DNA of 64,000 nt from Streptomyces sp. AM 2-1-1 (GCF_029167645.1 NZ_CP119147.1:4234501-4298500); one strand, 5' to 3'. Counted from the stretch's first letter, positions 46,613 to 56,128 are shown. Numbers and translations are program-made. Notes: a model not told the origin generated them from the letters alone.

Positions 46613-47860
46613 TCACCCCGCCGCCACGATCCTCCCCGTCACCTCGCCGAGCCCCACCCGGGTCCCGTGCGGTCCCGGCGCCCACGCGGTCATGGTCACC
46701 GTGTCGCCGTCCTCCAGGAAGGTACGGCTGCCCCCGGGCAGTTCGAGCGGGTCGCGGCCGTTCCAGGTGAGCTCCAGCAGCGAGCCGCGCTGGTGCGGCT
46801 CGGGCCCGCTGACCGTCCCGGAGCCGTAGAGGTCGCCGGTGCGCAGCGAGGCGCCGTTCACCGTCATCTGGGCCAACTGCTGGGCGGCCGTCCAGTACAT
46901 GGTGGAGAACGGCGGCTCGGCGACGAGCGTCCCGTTGACCGCGACGGAGATCCGCAGGTCGATCCCGCCCGGCTCCTCCTCGTCCGCGTCGTCGAGGTAC
47001 GGCAGCAGCTCGGCGTCCCGGGCGGGCGGGGCGGTACGGGCGGCGTCCAGGGCCTCCAGGGGGGTCACCCACGCGGAGACGGAGGTGGCGAAGGACTTGC
47101 CGAGGAACGGGCCGAGCGGGACGTACTCCCACGCCTGGATGTCCCGCGCGGACCAGTCGTTGAGCAGCTGGACGCCGAAGACGTGCTCGCGGAAGTCGGC
47201 CAGCGGCACCGCCGTGCCCTGCGCGGACGGCACACCCACCACGAAGCCGACCTCGGCCTCGATGTCCAGCTTCACCGAGGGTCCGAAGACGGGCGCCGGG
47301 TCGGTGGGCGCCTTGCGCTGCCCGGAAGGGCGCACCACGTCGGTCCCGGAGACGACGACCGTGCCGGACCTGCCGTGGTAACCGATCGGCAGGTGTTTCC
47401 AGTTGGGCGTCAGTGCGGCACCGTCGGGGCGGAAGATCCGGCCGACGTTGGTGGCGTGGTGCTCGCTCGCGTAGAAGTCGACGTAGTCCGCGACCTCGTA
47501 CGGCAGGTGGAGCGTCACCGCGTCGAGCGGGTGGAGCAGCGGTTCCAGTTCGGCCCGGTGCGAGGGGACGGTCACCCAGCCGGTGAGCGCCCGCCGCACG
47601 TCCCGCCATGCGGTGCGCCCGGCTGCGAGCAGCGGCATCAGGCTGGGCTGCGCGAGCAGCCCGGCGTACGGGGAGCCGAGGGCGCGGGCCGCTGCCCCGG
47701 CGTCCAGGACGTGGGAGCCGAGCCGGACCCCCACCCGCCGGGCAGCGGCACCGGCGGGAGCGCCGGGATCGCCAGGGAGGGAGAAGACGCCGTAGGGCAG
47801 ATTGTGCGGGCCGAAGGGGTCGCCCTCGTCCGTGTCGAGCGGGCTGCTCTGCTCGGGCAT
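46613..47860 (-). CDS. fahA: Fumarylacetoacetase
   Basis: The enzyme splits fumarylacetoacetate into fumarate and acetoacetate, ending tyrosine breakdown. The 415-residue protein has the N-terminal SH3-like FAA domain, then YVDFYASEHHATNVGRIFRP, PIGYHGRSGTVVVSG and the metal-binding core GPSVKLDIEAEVGFVVG, followed by LLNDWSARDIQAWEYVPLGPFLGKSF. The ATG at 47860 has GAGG upstream; an earlier GTG at 47896 has none. No other tyrosine-degradation gene is adjacent. It converges on recQ. Confidence 0.93.
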   Translation of the reverse strand: MPEQSSPLDTDEGDPFGPHNLPYGVFSLPGDPGAPAGAAARRVGVRLGSHVLDAGAAARALGSPYAGLLAQPSLMPLLAAGRTAWRDVRRALTGWVTVPSHRAELEPLLHPLDAVTLHLPYEVADYVDFYASEHHATNVGRIFRPDGAALTPNWKHLPIGYHGRSGTVVVSGTDVVRPSGQRKAPTDPAPVFGPSVKLDIEAEVGFVVGVPSAQGTAVPLADFREHVFGVQLLNDWSARDIQAWEYVPLGPFLGKSFATSVSAWVTPLEALDAARTAPPARDAELLPYLDDADEEEPGGIDLRISVAVNGTLVAEPPFSTMYWTAAQQLAQMTVNGASLRTGDLYGSGTVSGPEPHQRGSLLELTWNGRDPLELPGGSRTFLEDGDTVTMTAWAPGPHGTRVGLGEVTGRIVAAG

Positions 47861-48549
47861 GGGTGCTGCCTCGCTTTCCGGTCGCTTGGGGGACACGTTA
47901 CGTCGGCGCCGCCGTGGGACGGCAGTGCCCCGGAGCGGGCGTTGTGCCCGGTCGGCTCCGACTCATTCCCGTTGGCGGGGTGAAGGCGCTACGGAGGATG
48001 ACGCGACGTCAACCCGGCGCACCTCCGGAACGGCCCGCGCGCACCCTGGACCGTCCCCGGGGTTCCAGCCGGTCCCACCACGTCGCTTTCCGGCCAGCCC
48101 CGCCCGCGCGGGACGAGGGGGCGGCCGGAGTGCGGCGGTGCAGCCCCGGCGGGTGCCGGATCGGGCGGCCCGGTCCCGCACCGCTCCCACCGGCCCGGTA
48201 CTCCAGCGGCCCCGGGACCAGGCCCCCGGGTGCGGGCCGCGGGAGCCGCGCACGGAGGAGGGTGCCGTCAGGCCGCGGGAGGCGGAGTTCCCCGCGGGGT
48301 GATCCGGTACGGGGAGGCCGGTCCGAGGTGCGTGGCGCACCTCGGTGCGGGGCCGGTGACCGGGCGGCGGACGGCCCGTGAGCGGGGCGACAAAACGGCA
48401 ACTCGTGATCCTATGAGCCGATCCCGAACATACCGGCGGTGGCGGGAAGCCGCCCACGGTGATCCAAAGGGGACCGGATACGCTGGCAGGAGTGAAGACA
48501 GCCGACAGATCGACATTCGTGTGATCGTCAGCAGACAGGAGACCCCCTC
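47861..48549. other. Divergent intergenic region with a 10-bp hairpin
   Basis: No supported gene in 690 bp. CCGAGGTGCG-TGG-CGCACCTCGG (48323-48345) is a perfect 10-bp stem that follows no plus-strand gene, so it may be an operator or leader structure. Possible -10 elements are TAACGT (minus, 47900-47895, for fahA) and TACGCT (plus, 48478-48483, for the polyprenyl synthase). Confidence 0.5.
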
Positions 48550-49560
48550 GTGACCGTCGTCGGGCCGTTCGGGCTGCGCGTGCGGGACCAGGCTCTTGAG
48601 GCCCATGTCCAGACCGGCCTGGCCGCTGTCGAGGCCGGGCTTCTCGACGCCACCAAAAGTGATGTCCCCTTCATCACGGAGGCCGCGCAGCACCTGGTCC
48701 GGGCCGGGGGCAAACGGTTCCGGCCCCTGCTGGTGATGCTGGCGTCCCAGTTCGGCGACTCCGACGCCCCCGGGGTCGTCCCCTCCGCCGTCGTCGTCGA
48801 ACTGACGCACCTGGCCACGCTGTACCACGACGACGTGATGGACGAGGCGGAGGTCCGCCGCGGGGTGGACAGCGCCAACGCCCGCTGGGGCAACTCCGTC
48901 GCCCTGCTCACCGGCGACTTCCTCTTCGCCCGCGCCTCGCACATCCTCTCCGACCTCGGCCCCGAGGCGGTCCGCATCCAGGCCGAGGCGTTCGAACGGC
49001 TCGTCACCGGACAGATCCTGGAGACGGTCGGTCCGCGCGAGGGCCGCGACCCGGTCGACCACTACATGGACGTCCTCAGCGGCAAGACCGGCTCCCTGAT
49101 GGCCGTCTCGGGACGGTTCGGCGCCCTCATGTCCGGGGCCGACGAGAGGACCGTCGACGTCCTCACCCAGTACGGCGAACGCCTCGGCGTCGCCTTCCAG
49201 CTCGCCGACGACGTCCTCGACATCGCCTCCGACTCCCACGAGTCCGGCAAGACCCCCGGCACCGACCTCCGCGAGGGCATCGCCACCCTCCCCGTCCTGC
49301 TGCTGCGCGCCCGGGCCGCCGCCGACCGGAAGCCGGACGACCTGGAGCTGGTGGAACTGCTCGACGGCGACCTCGCCGACGACGACCGCCTCGCCGAGGC
49401 GCTGCGCCGGCTGCGCGTCCACCCGGCGCTGGAGCAGGCCCGCCGCGACACCGTCCGGTACGCCGAGGACGCCCGGGCCGCCCTCGGCCCGCTGCCCGAC
49501 TGCTACGCCAAGTCGGCCCTCGCCGAGCTCTGCGACCTCGTGGTGCACCGGGCCGGCTGA
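48550..49560 (+). CDS. Trans-polyprenyl diphosphate synthase
   Basis: The 336-residue enzyme chains isopentenyl diphosphate units onto an allylic starter. It has both aspartate-rich motifs: LYHDDVMDEAEVRRG (first) and FQLADDVLDIASD (second), plus GKRFRPLLVML and GTDLREGIATLP. Its position near menaquinone genes and its likeness to actinobacterial long-chain synthases suggest it makes the nonaprenyl tail of menaquinone; chain length cannot be read from the sequence with certainty. The GTG at 48550 has AGGAG at 8 nt. Confidence 0.92.
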   Translation: MTVVGPFGLRVRDQALEAHVQTGLAAVEAGLLDATKSDVPFITEAAQHLVRAGGKRFRPLLVMLASQFGDSDAPGVVPSAVVVELTHLATLYHDDVMDEAEVRRGVDSANARWGNSVALLTGDFLFARASHILSDLGPEAVRIQAEAFERLVTGQILETVGPREGRDPVDHYMDVLSGKTGSLMAVSGRFGALMSGADERTVDVLTQYGERLGVAFQLADDVLDIASDSHESGKTPGTDLREGIATLPVLLLRARAAADRKPDDLELVELLDGDLADDDRLAEALRRLRVHPALEQARRDTVRYAEDARAALGPLPDCYAKSALAELCDLVVHRAG

Positions 49561-49792
49561 CGTCCCGTCGGACTCGCCCCGTAGGGGTCGCGGCAGGGGA
49601 CGGCGTACCTCCGGTGGAGTGACGTCATCCCCGAGCCGTAGGCGGAGTTGATCCCCCGGGCTGACGCGTGGGCTCCCCCGATCCGGTCAGATGGAGAACA
49701 ACCACTCCTGACCACATCGGGTGAGAAACGCGGCGGGGAGTGGACGAGCGACCGCACTGACGGAAGCCGCCGACCACGGAGGTAGAGCACAC

Positions 49793-51073
49793 ATGGCACC
49801 CATCGACAGCCCGCAGCCCCACGGCGGACCCGGCCAGGACCCCACCGACGTCTTCGCGGACGACACCACGCGCGCCGGCCGGATGCGACGGAAGGCGTCC
49901 CGCACCCTCGTACCGCTCGCGGTGGCGGGTGTGGCCGCCGCGACCATCGGGCTCGTCCCCGCACTCGCCGACAGCGGCGACCCGGACCTGCCGAAGATCA
50001 CCGCGCAGGAACTCCTCGAGAAGATCGCCGCCTCGGACACGCAGCGGCTCTCCGGCACGGTGAAGATCACCACCGACCTCGGCATCCCCTCGCTCGGCGC
50101 CCTGGCCGGCACCTTCGGCCAGGGCGCCGGTGCCGACGGCGCGGCCCCCGAGGACCGGCTGACCGAGCTGGCCTCCGGCACCCACACCCTGCGGGTGGCC
50201 GCCGACGGCCCGGACAAACAGCGGCTGACGATCCTCGGGAACTCCTCCGAGTACAGCCTGATCCACAACGGCGACGAGGTCTGGGCCCACGACAGCGGGT
50301 CCGACGAGGTGTTCCACGCGACGGACGACGACGACGGCCGGAAGGCCGACGGGGAGGACGGGGAGCGGGAGAAGGGCGGGGACGCCGCGGAGGGCACGCC
50401 CCGGCAGTTCGCCGACGAGGCGCTCAAGGCCGTGGGGGACACCACGTCCGTCACCGTCGACGGCACCGTGCGGGTGGCCGGGCGCGACGCGTACCAACTG
50501 CTCATCCAGCCCAAGCAGTCCGGTTCCACCGTCGGTTCGATCCGGATCGCGGTGGACGCGGAGGAGGGCGTGCCGCTGCGGTTCACCCTGAGCCCCAGCT
50601 CCGGCGGCAAGGCCGCCGTCAACGTCGGGTTCACCAAGGTGGACTTCGGCAAGCCCGCCGCCTCGACGTTCGACTTCACCCCGCCGAAGGGCGCGAAGGT
50701 GACCGAGGCCGAGGACGCCGCCCAGGAGGCGGGCGCCGACGGCGGCCTCGCGGACCTGCTGCCCGGCGGACTCGGGGGACTCCCGGGGCTGGAAGGCGCC
50801 GAGGGAACCGGGGACACCGACGGCTTCGAGACCGTGGGGAAGGGCTGGACCACGATCGTGCGGGCCGAGGTGCCCGGCGGCGAGGGTCTCGCCTCGGCCG
50901 GGGAGAGCTCGTCGCTGCTGGACGCCTTCGGCTCCAAGGCGACGGGGAAGTTCGGCTCCGGCACGGTCTTCAGCACCCGCCTGGTGAACGCGCTCATCAC
51001 CGATGACGGCAAGGTCTACGTCGGCGCGGTGACGCGGGAGGCCCTCGTGGGGGCGGCCGACGCCGACCGGTAG
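49793..51073 (+). CDS. Exported LolA/DUF2092-like protein
   Basis: The 426-residue protein has a cytosolic N-terminus of about 35 residues, a signal or anchor helix (TLVPLAVAGVAAATIGLVPALA, about 38-59), then an outside domain beginning LPKITAQELLEKIAASDTQRLSGTVKI. This resembles the lipid-carrier LolA fold and DUF2092 proteins. An acidic DDDDGRKADGEDGEREKGG insert and a Gly-rich GGLADLLPGGLGGLPGL hinge divide the domain. It may bind a lipid or quinone at the membrane surface; that is inference. It follows the polyprenyl synthase by 232 nt, with GGAGGT upstream of the ATG. Confidence 0.75.
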   Translation: MAPIDSPQPHGGPGQDPTDVFADDTTRAGRMRRKASRTLVPLAVAGVAAATIGLVPALADSGDPDLPKITAQELLEKIAASDTQRLSGTVKITTDLGIPSLGALAGTFGQGAGADGAAPEDRLTELASGTHTLRVAADGPDKQRLTILGNSSEYSLIHNGDEVWAHDSGSDEVFHATDDDDGRKADGEDGEREKGGDAAEGTPRQFADEALKAVGDTTSVTVDGTVRVAGRDAYQLLIQPKQSGSTVGSIRIAVDAEEGVPLRFTLSPSSGGKAAVNVGFTKVDFGKPAASTFDFTPPKGAKVTEAEDAAQEAGADGGLADLLPGGLGGLPGLEGAEGTGDTDGFETVGKGWTTIVRAEVPGGEGLASAGESSSLLDAFGSKATGKFGSGTVFSTRLVNALITDDGKVYVGAVTREALVGAADADR

Positions 51074-51309
51074 GGACCGACGAGGGGAGCCGGCCGGTCG
51101 GCCGGGGGTTCGGGTGGGGCGGGCCGGTACGGCCCCGGGCCGTCCGCGCCGTCGGCCGGCCGAGCCGTCCCCCGATCGGCTCGTCGCAGCACGAACGGCA
51201 CGAACGGTGCGAGCAGCGGAGTCGACACGACACGGTACGTTCCGTTTCCGCCTCGCTCATGTTCGACTTTTGGCGACGACCTGTCAACAAGCTGTGGCGA
51301 GAGGCGCCC

Positions 51310-51321
51310 TATGCTCACGGA
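51310..51321 (+). promoter_or_regulatory. -10 element for a probably leaderless TetR gene
   Basis: TATGCT (51310-51315) lies six bases before the ATG at 51322, which fits transcription starting at the codon itself. No ribosome site is visible. Confidence 0.5.
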
Positions 51322-51960
51322 ATGAGCGCATTGCCGAGTTCTGTGCGACGCAGTGAACGGTCCCGACGGGCGATCCTGGAGGCCGCGCTGGAGCTCTGCG
51401 TGGAGAAGGGCTACGGGCGGATGACGGTGGAGGCCATCGCCGCCCGCGCCGGAGTCAGCAAGAAGACGATCTACCGCTGGTGGCCGTCGAAGAGCGGCAT
51501 ACTCATGGAGATCTTCACCGACGCCCTCGCCGACGCGGCCCCGTTCACCGACACCGGGGACATCGAGGCGGACCTGCGGATCCACATCGGGCTGGCGGTA
51601 CGGCTCCTCGGCACGCCCCCGTACGGACCGGCGTACGCGGGCATCCTCTCCGAGGTCCACCACGACATGGATCTCGCCCGGACCCTCGCCGAGCAGGTCG
51701 TCGACCCGCGCGTCGACCTGGCGGTCACCCTGCTCGCCCGGGCCCAGGGACGGGGCCAGATCCCGCCGGGCGCCGATCTCCGGCTGATGGTGGAGCTGCT
51801 CTACGGGGCCGTCTACTACCGCCACGTCCTGCGCAAGCCGCCCCAGGACGAGGCGACGATCGCCACCCTGGTCGCCCTGGTGCTGCGGGGGGCGGGGGCC
51901 GCAGCGAGCACGACGACGACCGCGGGTGCGGGTGCGGGTGCGGGTGTGGCCCCGGCCTGA
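51322..51960 (+). CDS. TetR family transcriptional regulator
   Basis: The 212-residue protein has a TetR N-terminal helix-turn-helix (residues about 10-57: SRRAILEAALELCVEKGYGRMTVEAIAARAGVSKKTIYRWWPSK) and an all-helical ligand domain with a TetR_C-type HHDMDLARTLAEQVVDPR. The last 20 residues are a Thr/Ala/Gly-rich tail without structure. The ATG at 51322 is preferred because it directly precedes the conserved SVRRSERSR. The likely leaderless start could allow response to ribosome state. Its target is unknown; the nearest minus-strand genes (HAD, monooxygenase) are candidates. Confidence 0.9.
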   Translation: MSALPSSVRRSERSRRAILEAALELCVEKGYGRMTVEAIAARAGVSKKTIYRWWPSKSGILMEIFTDALADAAPFTDTGDIEADLRIHIGLAVRLLGTPPYGPAYAGILSEVHHDMDLARTLAEQVVDPRVDLAVTLLARAQGRGQIPPGADLRLMVELLYGAVYYRHVLRKPPQDEATIATLVALVLRGAGAAASTTTTAGAGAGAGVAPA

Positions 51961-52148
51961 CCGCGGCCGCACGGGTCCGGCCGGTGGTCCGGCCGGACGC
52001 CGGGCAGGGGAAGTCCTGCCGTCCGCGCCGCCCGCCGCCCGCGCCGTCCGCCCCGCCCGCCGTCCGCGCCGCCCGCCGTCCGCCGCCCGCCGTCCGCCCC
52101 GCAGGGTGGTGACCGGCCCCCGGCGGGGAGGCCGGGGACGGCGGACCC

Positions 52149-52976
52149 TCAGCCGAAGAGACGTTCCAGCACCACCGCTATGCCGTCCTCGGTGTGCGGG
52201 AGCGTGACCTCGTCGGCGGCGGCCTTCAGCTCCGCATGGGCGTTGCCCATCGCCACCCCGTGGCCGACCAGACCGAACATGGGCAGGTCGTTGGGCATGT
52301 CGCCGAAGGCGATGGCGTCCGCCGGGTCCAGATCCAGGAGCTCCGCCGCCGCCGCGAGGCCGGTGCCCTTGTGCACGCCGTACGGCGCGAGTTCGACCGT
52401 GCCGGGGCCGGCCATGGTGACCGTCGCCAGATCGCCCACGGCGGCCCGCCCGAGCGCGGCGAGTTCGTCGTCGGTCAGCTCGGGATGGCGCACCATCACC
52501 TTGATGACGGGTTGCGCCCACAGGTCGTCGCGCCGGGCGACCCGCTGGGCGGGGAGCGTCGGGTGCGGCATCCGGTACCCCGGCTCGATCAGGGTGAGCC
52601 CCGCCGGGCCGTCCTGGTCGACGGCGGCGAAGACCTGCCCCGCCTCCGCCTCGATCTTGCCGAGCGCCATGTCGGCCAGCTCGCGGTCGAGGGGGACCGA
52701 GCGCAGCATCCGGGCCGACCCGGCGTCGTACACCTGGGTGCCCTGTCCGCAGACGACCGGGCCCCGGTAGTCCAGCTCCGCCAGCAGGGCGCGTATCCCC
52801 GGGACCGCACGGCCGGTGACGATCATGTGCCGGGCGCCGGCCGAGGCCGCGCGCCGGAGGGCGGCGCGGGTCCGAGGGCTCACGGAGTCGTCGGGCAGCA
52901 ACAGGGTGCCGTCCAGGTCCGTGGCGACGAGGGTGTGCGCGGCGCGGGAGTACGCGGACGCGGGTGACGAATGCAT
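52149..52976 (-). CDS. HAD superfamily (Cof-type) phosphatase
   Basis: The 275-residue protein has the four HAD motifs of the Cof/YbjI (type IIB cap) group: ATDLDGTLL (nucleophile Asp), VTGR, a lysine in IKVMVRH and FGDMPNDLPMF. These enzymes dephosphorylate sugar phosphates or flavin precursors. The ATG at 52976 lies near GGAG, but a TACGCT -10 just upstream also allows a leaderless start. It faces the TetR gene convergently. Confidence 0.88.
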   Translation of the reverse strand: MHSSPASAYSRAAHTLVATDLDGTLLLPDDSVSPRTRAALRRAASAGARHMIVTGRAVPGIRALLAELDYRGPVVCGQGTQVYDAGSARMLRSVPLDRELADMALGKIEAEAGQVFAAVDQDGPAGLTLIEPGYRMPHPTLPAQRVARRDDLWAQPVIKVMVRHPELTDDELAALGRAAVGDLATVTMAGPGTVELAPYGVHKGTGLAAAAELLDLDPADAIAFGDMPNDLPMFGLVGHGVAMGNAHAELKAAADEVTLPHTEDGIAVVLERLFG

Positions 52977-53408
52977 GGCTCCAGCGTAGGGAGATCGGCT
53001 GCGCACCGGACGGCTCTGACCTGGGGCGACGGTCAGCTTCCCGGCGGGCGGCGGGAGCGGTCGTCCGTACCGGGGGCGGAAAGGCATGATCTCGGGTGAT
53101 AGGCCCCGGTACGCACCGTGGGGGAAGCGCGTACCGAGGCGGACCGGAATCCCCGGGTCCTGTTCGTGGTGCCGGTCGGACCTCTGTACGAGACGGGTCC
53201 GGGGCGGAGCGGGTGCGGCGGAGCCGCCGACGAGGGGGATGCCCCTGGTCTGCCCGGAACGGCGCGCGGGCGAACGGGCCCGGGCCTGCTGAAACGATCC
53301 TTCGCCGCCCGTTCGGCCCAGCAGGCGGCCCAGCAGGCGGCTCAGTAGGTGGGCCGGCGGAGCCCGCCCGGGGGGACGCGTCCCGTCGGCACGGGGCAGG
53401 GGGGCGGG
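52977..53408. other. Intergenic stretch without a supported gene
   Basis: It separates two minus-strand genes and holds a short 12-bp tandem repeat (GCCCAGCAGGCG-like, about 53318-53341). A frame at 53118-53348 on the plus strand has no ribosome site and repetitive Gln/Ala ending, so I do not call it. Confidence 0.5.
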
Positions 53409-54995
53409 TCAGCCGCGGGCGAGGGGTGCCTGCGCCCCTCCGCAGAGCAGCGCCAGGTACGCCCGTACCCGTTCCGGGGCCGACGCGGGGGCGACGGTCC
53501 CCAGGTGGTGGTCGGGGCGGACCACGACGACCGTGCCCGCCGCACCGGGCTCGTACGCCGCGTGGATCCGGCCCTCGGCGTCGACCACCCCGGCCGCGCC
53601 GGCCGGGGCCGCTTCGCCGGGGCCGTACACCCGGTGGACGCGGACGGCGGCGCCGTGGGCCCCGGCCGCCTCGCGGAGGATCGGCTCGCTCTCCGGGCCG
53701 AAGCCGAGGAGGGTCGGGTGGGGCTCGGCGAAGAGGTGGTGCAGCCAGGTCGGCGCACCGGTCGCCGCCGACCGGCACGGCGCGTCCGGTGCGCGGTCCC
53801 CGGCCCGGGGCCCGCTCTCCGGTGTCCCGCCGGCGAGCGAACTCCACCGGTAACCGGTCGACAGGCCGCTCGCCTCCGGGGCGGACGCCGCGTCCAGACC
53901 GCCTCCGGGCCGGCGGATGGCGGCCATCGTCTCCGCCAGACGCTCGGAGGTGAAGTCCAGCGTCCAGGCGGCGACGGGGAGCCGCTCCTCCTCGTACGTG
54001 TCGAGCAGCGCCGGAGCCGCGAGGCCGGTCAGCACGTGGGCGAGCTTCCAGCCGAGGTTGAAGGCGTCCTGGATGCCGGTGTTCATGCCCATCCCGCCCG
54101 CGATCGGGTGGACGTGCGCGGAGTCCCCGGCGAGCAGCACCCGGCCGTCCCGGAAGCGTTCGGCCATGCGGACGTTGACGCGGTAGGTGGAGAGCAGGGT
54201 GGCGCGCCGGAGCGCTTCGCCCGGGAGGCCGGTGTGCCGGGTGAGAAGGCGGCGGAAGCCCTCCTCGGTCGGCGGTCGCGGCACGCCGGCGCCGTCCCGC
54301 TCCGGCCCCGCCTGGAACCACCAGCTCGTCCGGGTGCCGGGCACGGGGCAGAGCATGACGGCGCCGGTGGCGTCGAACCACTGGTGCCAGATGCCCCGGT
54401 CGAGCGCGTCCTCGTCGATCTCGACGTCACCGCAGACCATCACCTGGTCGGCCTGTGTCTCGCCGGTGAAGGGGATGCCGAGCAGCTTGCGCACCGGGCT
54501 GTGCGCGCCGTCGCACCCCACCACGTACCGCGCCGCGACGGACCGGCCGTCGGAGAGGGTGGCCGTCACCTCCGCGCCGTCGCCGTCCTGGTCGAGGCCG
54601 ACCAGTTCGGTGCCGAGCCCTACCCGGACGCCGTCCTTCGCGAGCCGGTCGCGGAGGATCTCCTCCAGACGCCACTGGGCGATCAGCCGGGGCCAGTCGA
54701 AGGCGGTGGCGGGCATCGGGGCGGGGTCGGCGTACGGATCGAAGTCGGAGACCGGGAGGCGGTCCCGGTACTTGCGCATCGGCAGCGGCGGCGCTCCCGA
54801 GGCCAGCACCTCGTCCGCCACACCGAGGCTCGCGAGGACCTCCAGCGACCGCGGGTTGGGCCCCTTCGCCCGGGAGCTGCGCGGAGGGGCGGCGGACTTG
54901 TCGATGATCCGTACGGCGATGCCCCGGCGCGCGAGGTCGCACGCCAGGGTCAGGCCGGTGGGGCCGGCGCCCACGATCAGCACGTCGGTGGTCAT
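53409..54995 (-). CDS. FAD-dependent aromatic monooxygenase (PHBH-type)
   Basis: The 528-residue protein has the three motifs of the class A flavin hydroxylases: GAGPTGLTLACDLARRGI (FAD loop), CDGAHSPVRKLL (DG motif) and GDSAHVHPIAGGMGMNTGIQ (GD motif, second FAD contact). The C-terminal thioredoxin-like domain (about 400-528) has lost the cysteines, as in phenol- and tetracycline-type hydroxylases. It would use NADPH and oxygen to hydroxylate an aromatic or polyketide compound, or to inactivate a drug; the substrate is unknown. The ATG at 54995 has GAGGAG five bases upstream. Twin GCAACCGAG repeats lie just upstream. Confidence 0.9.
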   Translation of the reverse strand: MTTDVLIVGAGPTGLTLACDLARRGIAVRIIDKSAAPPRSSRAKGPNPRSLEVLASLGVADEVLASGAPPLPMRKYRDRLPVSDFDPYADPAPMPATAFDWPRLIAQWRLEEILRDRLAKDGVRVGLGTELVGLDQDGDGAEVTATLSDGRSVAARYVVGCDGAHSPVRKLLGIPFTGETQADQVMVCGDVEIDEDALDRGIWHQWFDATGAVMLCPVPGTRTSWWFQAGPERDGAGVPRPPTEEGFRRLLTRHTGLPGEALRRATLLSTYRVNVRMAERFRDGRVLLAGDSAHVHPIAGGMGMNTGIQDAFNLGWKLAHVLTGLAAPALLDTYEEERLPVAAWTLDFTSERLAETMAAIRRPGGGLDAASAPEASGLSTGYRWSSLAGGTPESGPRAGDRAPDAPCRSAATGAPTWLHHLFAEPHPTLLGFGPESEPILREAAGAHGAAVRVHRVYGPGEAAPAGAAGVVDAEGRIHAAYEPGAAGTVVVVRPDHHLGTVAPASAPERVRAYLALLCGGAQAPLARG

Positions 54996-55035
54996 GGCTG
55001 CTCCTCGGGCAGGGATGCGGGACGCCCAGGAAAAC

Positions 55036-55060
55036 GCAACCGAGACAAAAAGCAACCGAG
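55036..55060 (-). promoter_or_regulatory. Twin direct repeat upstream of the monooxygenase
   Basis: GCAACCGAG (55036-55044) and GCAACCGAG (55052-55060) form a perfect direct repeat of period 16; on the minus strand CTCGGTTGC twice. They lie 41-65 nt upstream of the monooxygenase ATG, in an A/T-rich patch unusual for this DNA. This looks like a regulator binding site. Confidence 0.5.
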
Positions 55061-55063
55061 TAA

Positions 55064-56128
55064 CTATTTACCGGCTCCGGGCGTCCCGGTGACGTCGGGA
55101 CACCCGGCGGTGGTGGCCGGCCGGCTTTCCGGGGTCCCCGCAGCTTCCGCGGCGGGCGGGACCGGGACGGCGGCCGCAGGTGCCGCCCCGGCCGTCCTCC
55201 CCGCCGCACGGGCCGCCGCGAGCCGCAGGGCGGTCGCCCGGCTGCGCCGTGCGGTGCGCAGCGCGTCCCAGGTCAGCAGCGTCAGCGCCACCCACACCAG
55301 GGCGAAGCCGGCCCACCGCTCCGGCGGCATCTCCTCGTGGAAGTACGCGACGCCCAGGGCGAACTGGAAGACCGGAGCCAGGTACTGCAGCAGGCCCAGG
55401 GTGGAGAGCGGGACGCGGATCGCCGCCGCCCCGAAGGCGATCAGCGGGACCGCCGTCACCAGGCCGGTCGAGGCGAGCAGCAGCCCGTGCCCGGCGCCCC
55501 CGCCGGAGGTGAAGGTGGTCTCCCCGCGGGCGGCGAGCCACATCAGGAAACCGAGGGCGGGCAGGAAGAGGACCGCGGTCTCGGCGGCCAGGGATTCCAG
55601 GCCGCCCATGTTGACCTTCTTCTTGGCCAGGCCGTACGTCGCGAAGGAGAACGCCAGCACCAGGGAGACCCACGGGGCCCGGCCGTACCCGATGGCGAGC
55701 ACGAGGACGGCGGCCACTCCGGTCGCGACGGCGATCCACTGGGCGGGCCGCAGGCGTTCGCCAAGAAGGAGCACGCCCATGGCGATGGTGACCAGCGGGT
55801 TGATGAAGTAGCCCAGGGACGCCTCGACGACCCGGCCGTTGTTGACGGCCCAGATGTAGAGGCCCCAGTTGACGGTGATGACCGCCGCCGCGGCGGTGAT
55901 GAGCGCGAGCTTGCGCGGTTGGCGCAGCAACTCCCCGATCCATGCCCAGCGCTTCAGCACGAGCAGGACGACGCCGACCACGGCCAGCGACCACACCATC
56001 CGGTGGGCCAGGATCTCCGCCGCGCCGGACGGTTTGAGCAGGGGCCAGAACAGGGGGACCAGTCCCCACATCCCGTAGGCGCCGATTCCCTGGAGCAGCC
56101 CTGCCCGCTGCTCGTTCTTCCCCTCCAC
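55064..56128 (-). CDS. rarD: EamA family transporter RarD
   Basis: The 354-residue membrane protein has ten transmembrane helices in two EamA halves and the RarD opening QGIGAYGMWGLVPLFWPLLKPSGAAEILAHRMVWSL. VNWGLYIWAVNNGRVVEASLGYFINPLV is diagnostic of the RarD branch. The C-terminal extension of about 55 residues is Ala/Pro/Arg-rich and cytosolic. Substrates are unproven; the family name comes from chloramphenicol sensitivity. The GTG at 56128 has GGGAGG close by. It reads into the monooxygenase region in the same direction. Confidence 0.9.
   Translation of the reverse strand: MEGKNEQRAGLLQGIGAYGMWGLVPLFWPLLKPSGAAEILAHRMVWSLAVVGVVLLVLKRWAWIGELLRQPRKLALITAAAAVITVNWGLYIWAVNNGRVVEASLGYFINPLVTIAMGVLLLGERLRPAQWIAVATGVAAVLVLAIGYGRAPWVSLVLAFSFATYGLAKKKVNMGGLESLAAETAVLFLPALGFLMWLAARGETTFTSGGGAGHGLLLASTGLVTAVPLIAFGAAAIRVPLSTLGLLQYLAPVFQFALGVAYFHEEMPPERWAGFALVWVALTLLTWDALRTARRSRATALRLAAARAAGRTAGAAPAAAVPVPPAAEAAGTPESRPATTAGCPDVTGTPGAGK

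Noticed and set aside
53118..53348. Plus-strand frame ending in a repeated Gln/Ala stretch
   Set aside because: No ribosome site, tail generated by a 12-bp DNA repeat, no motif, and flanked by minus-strand genes.
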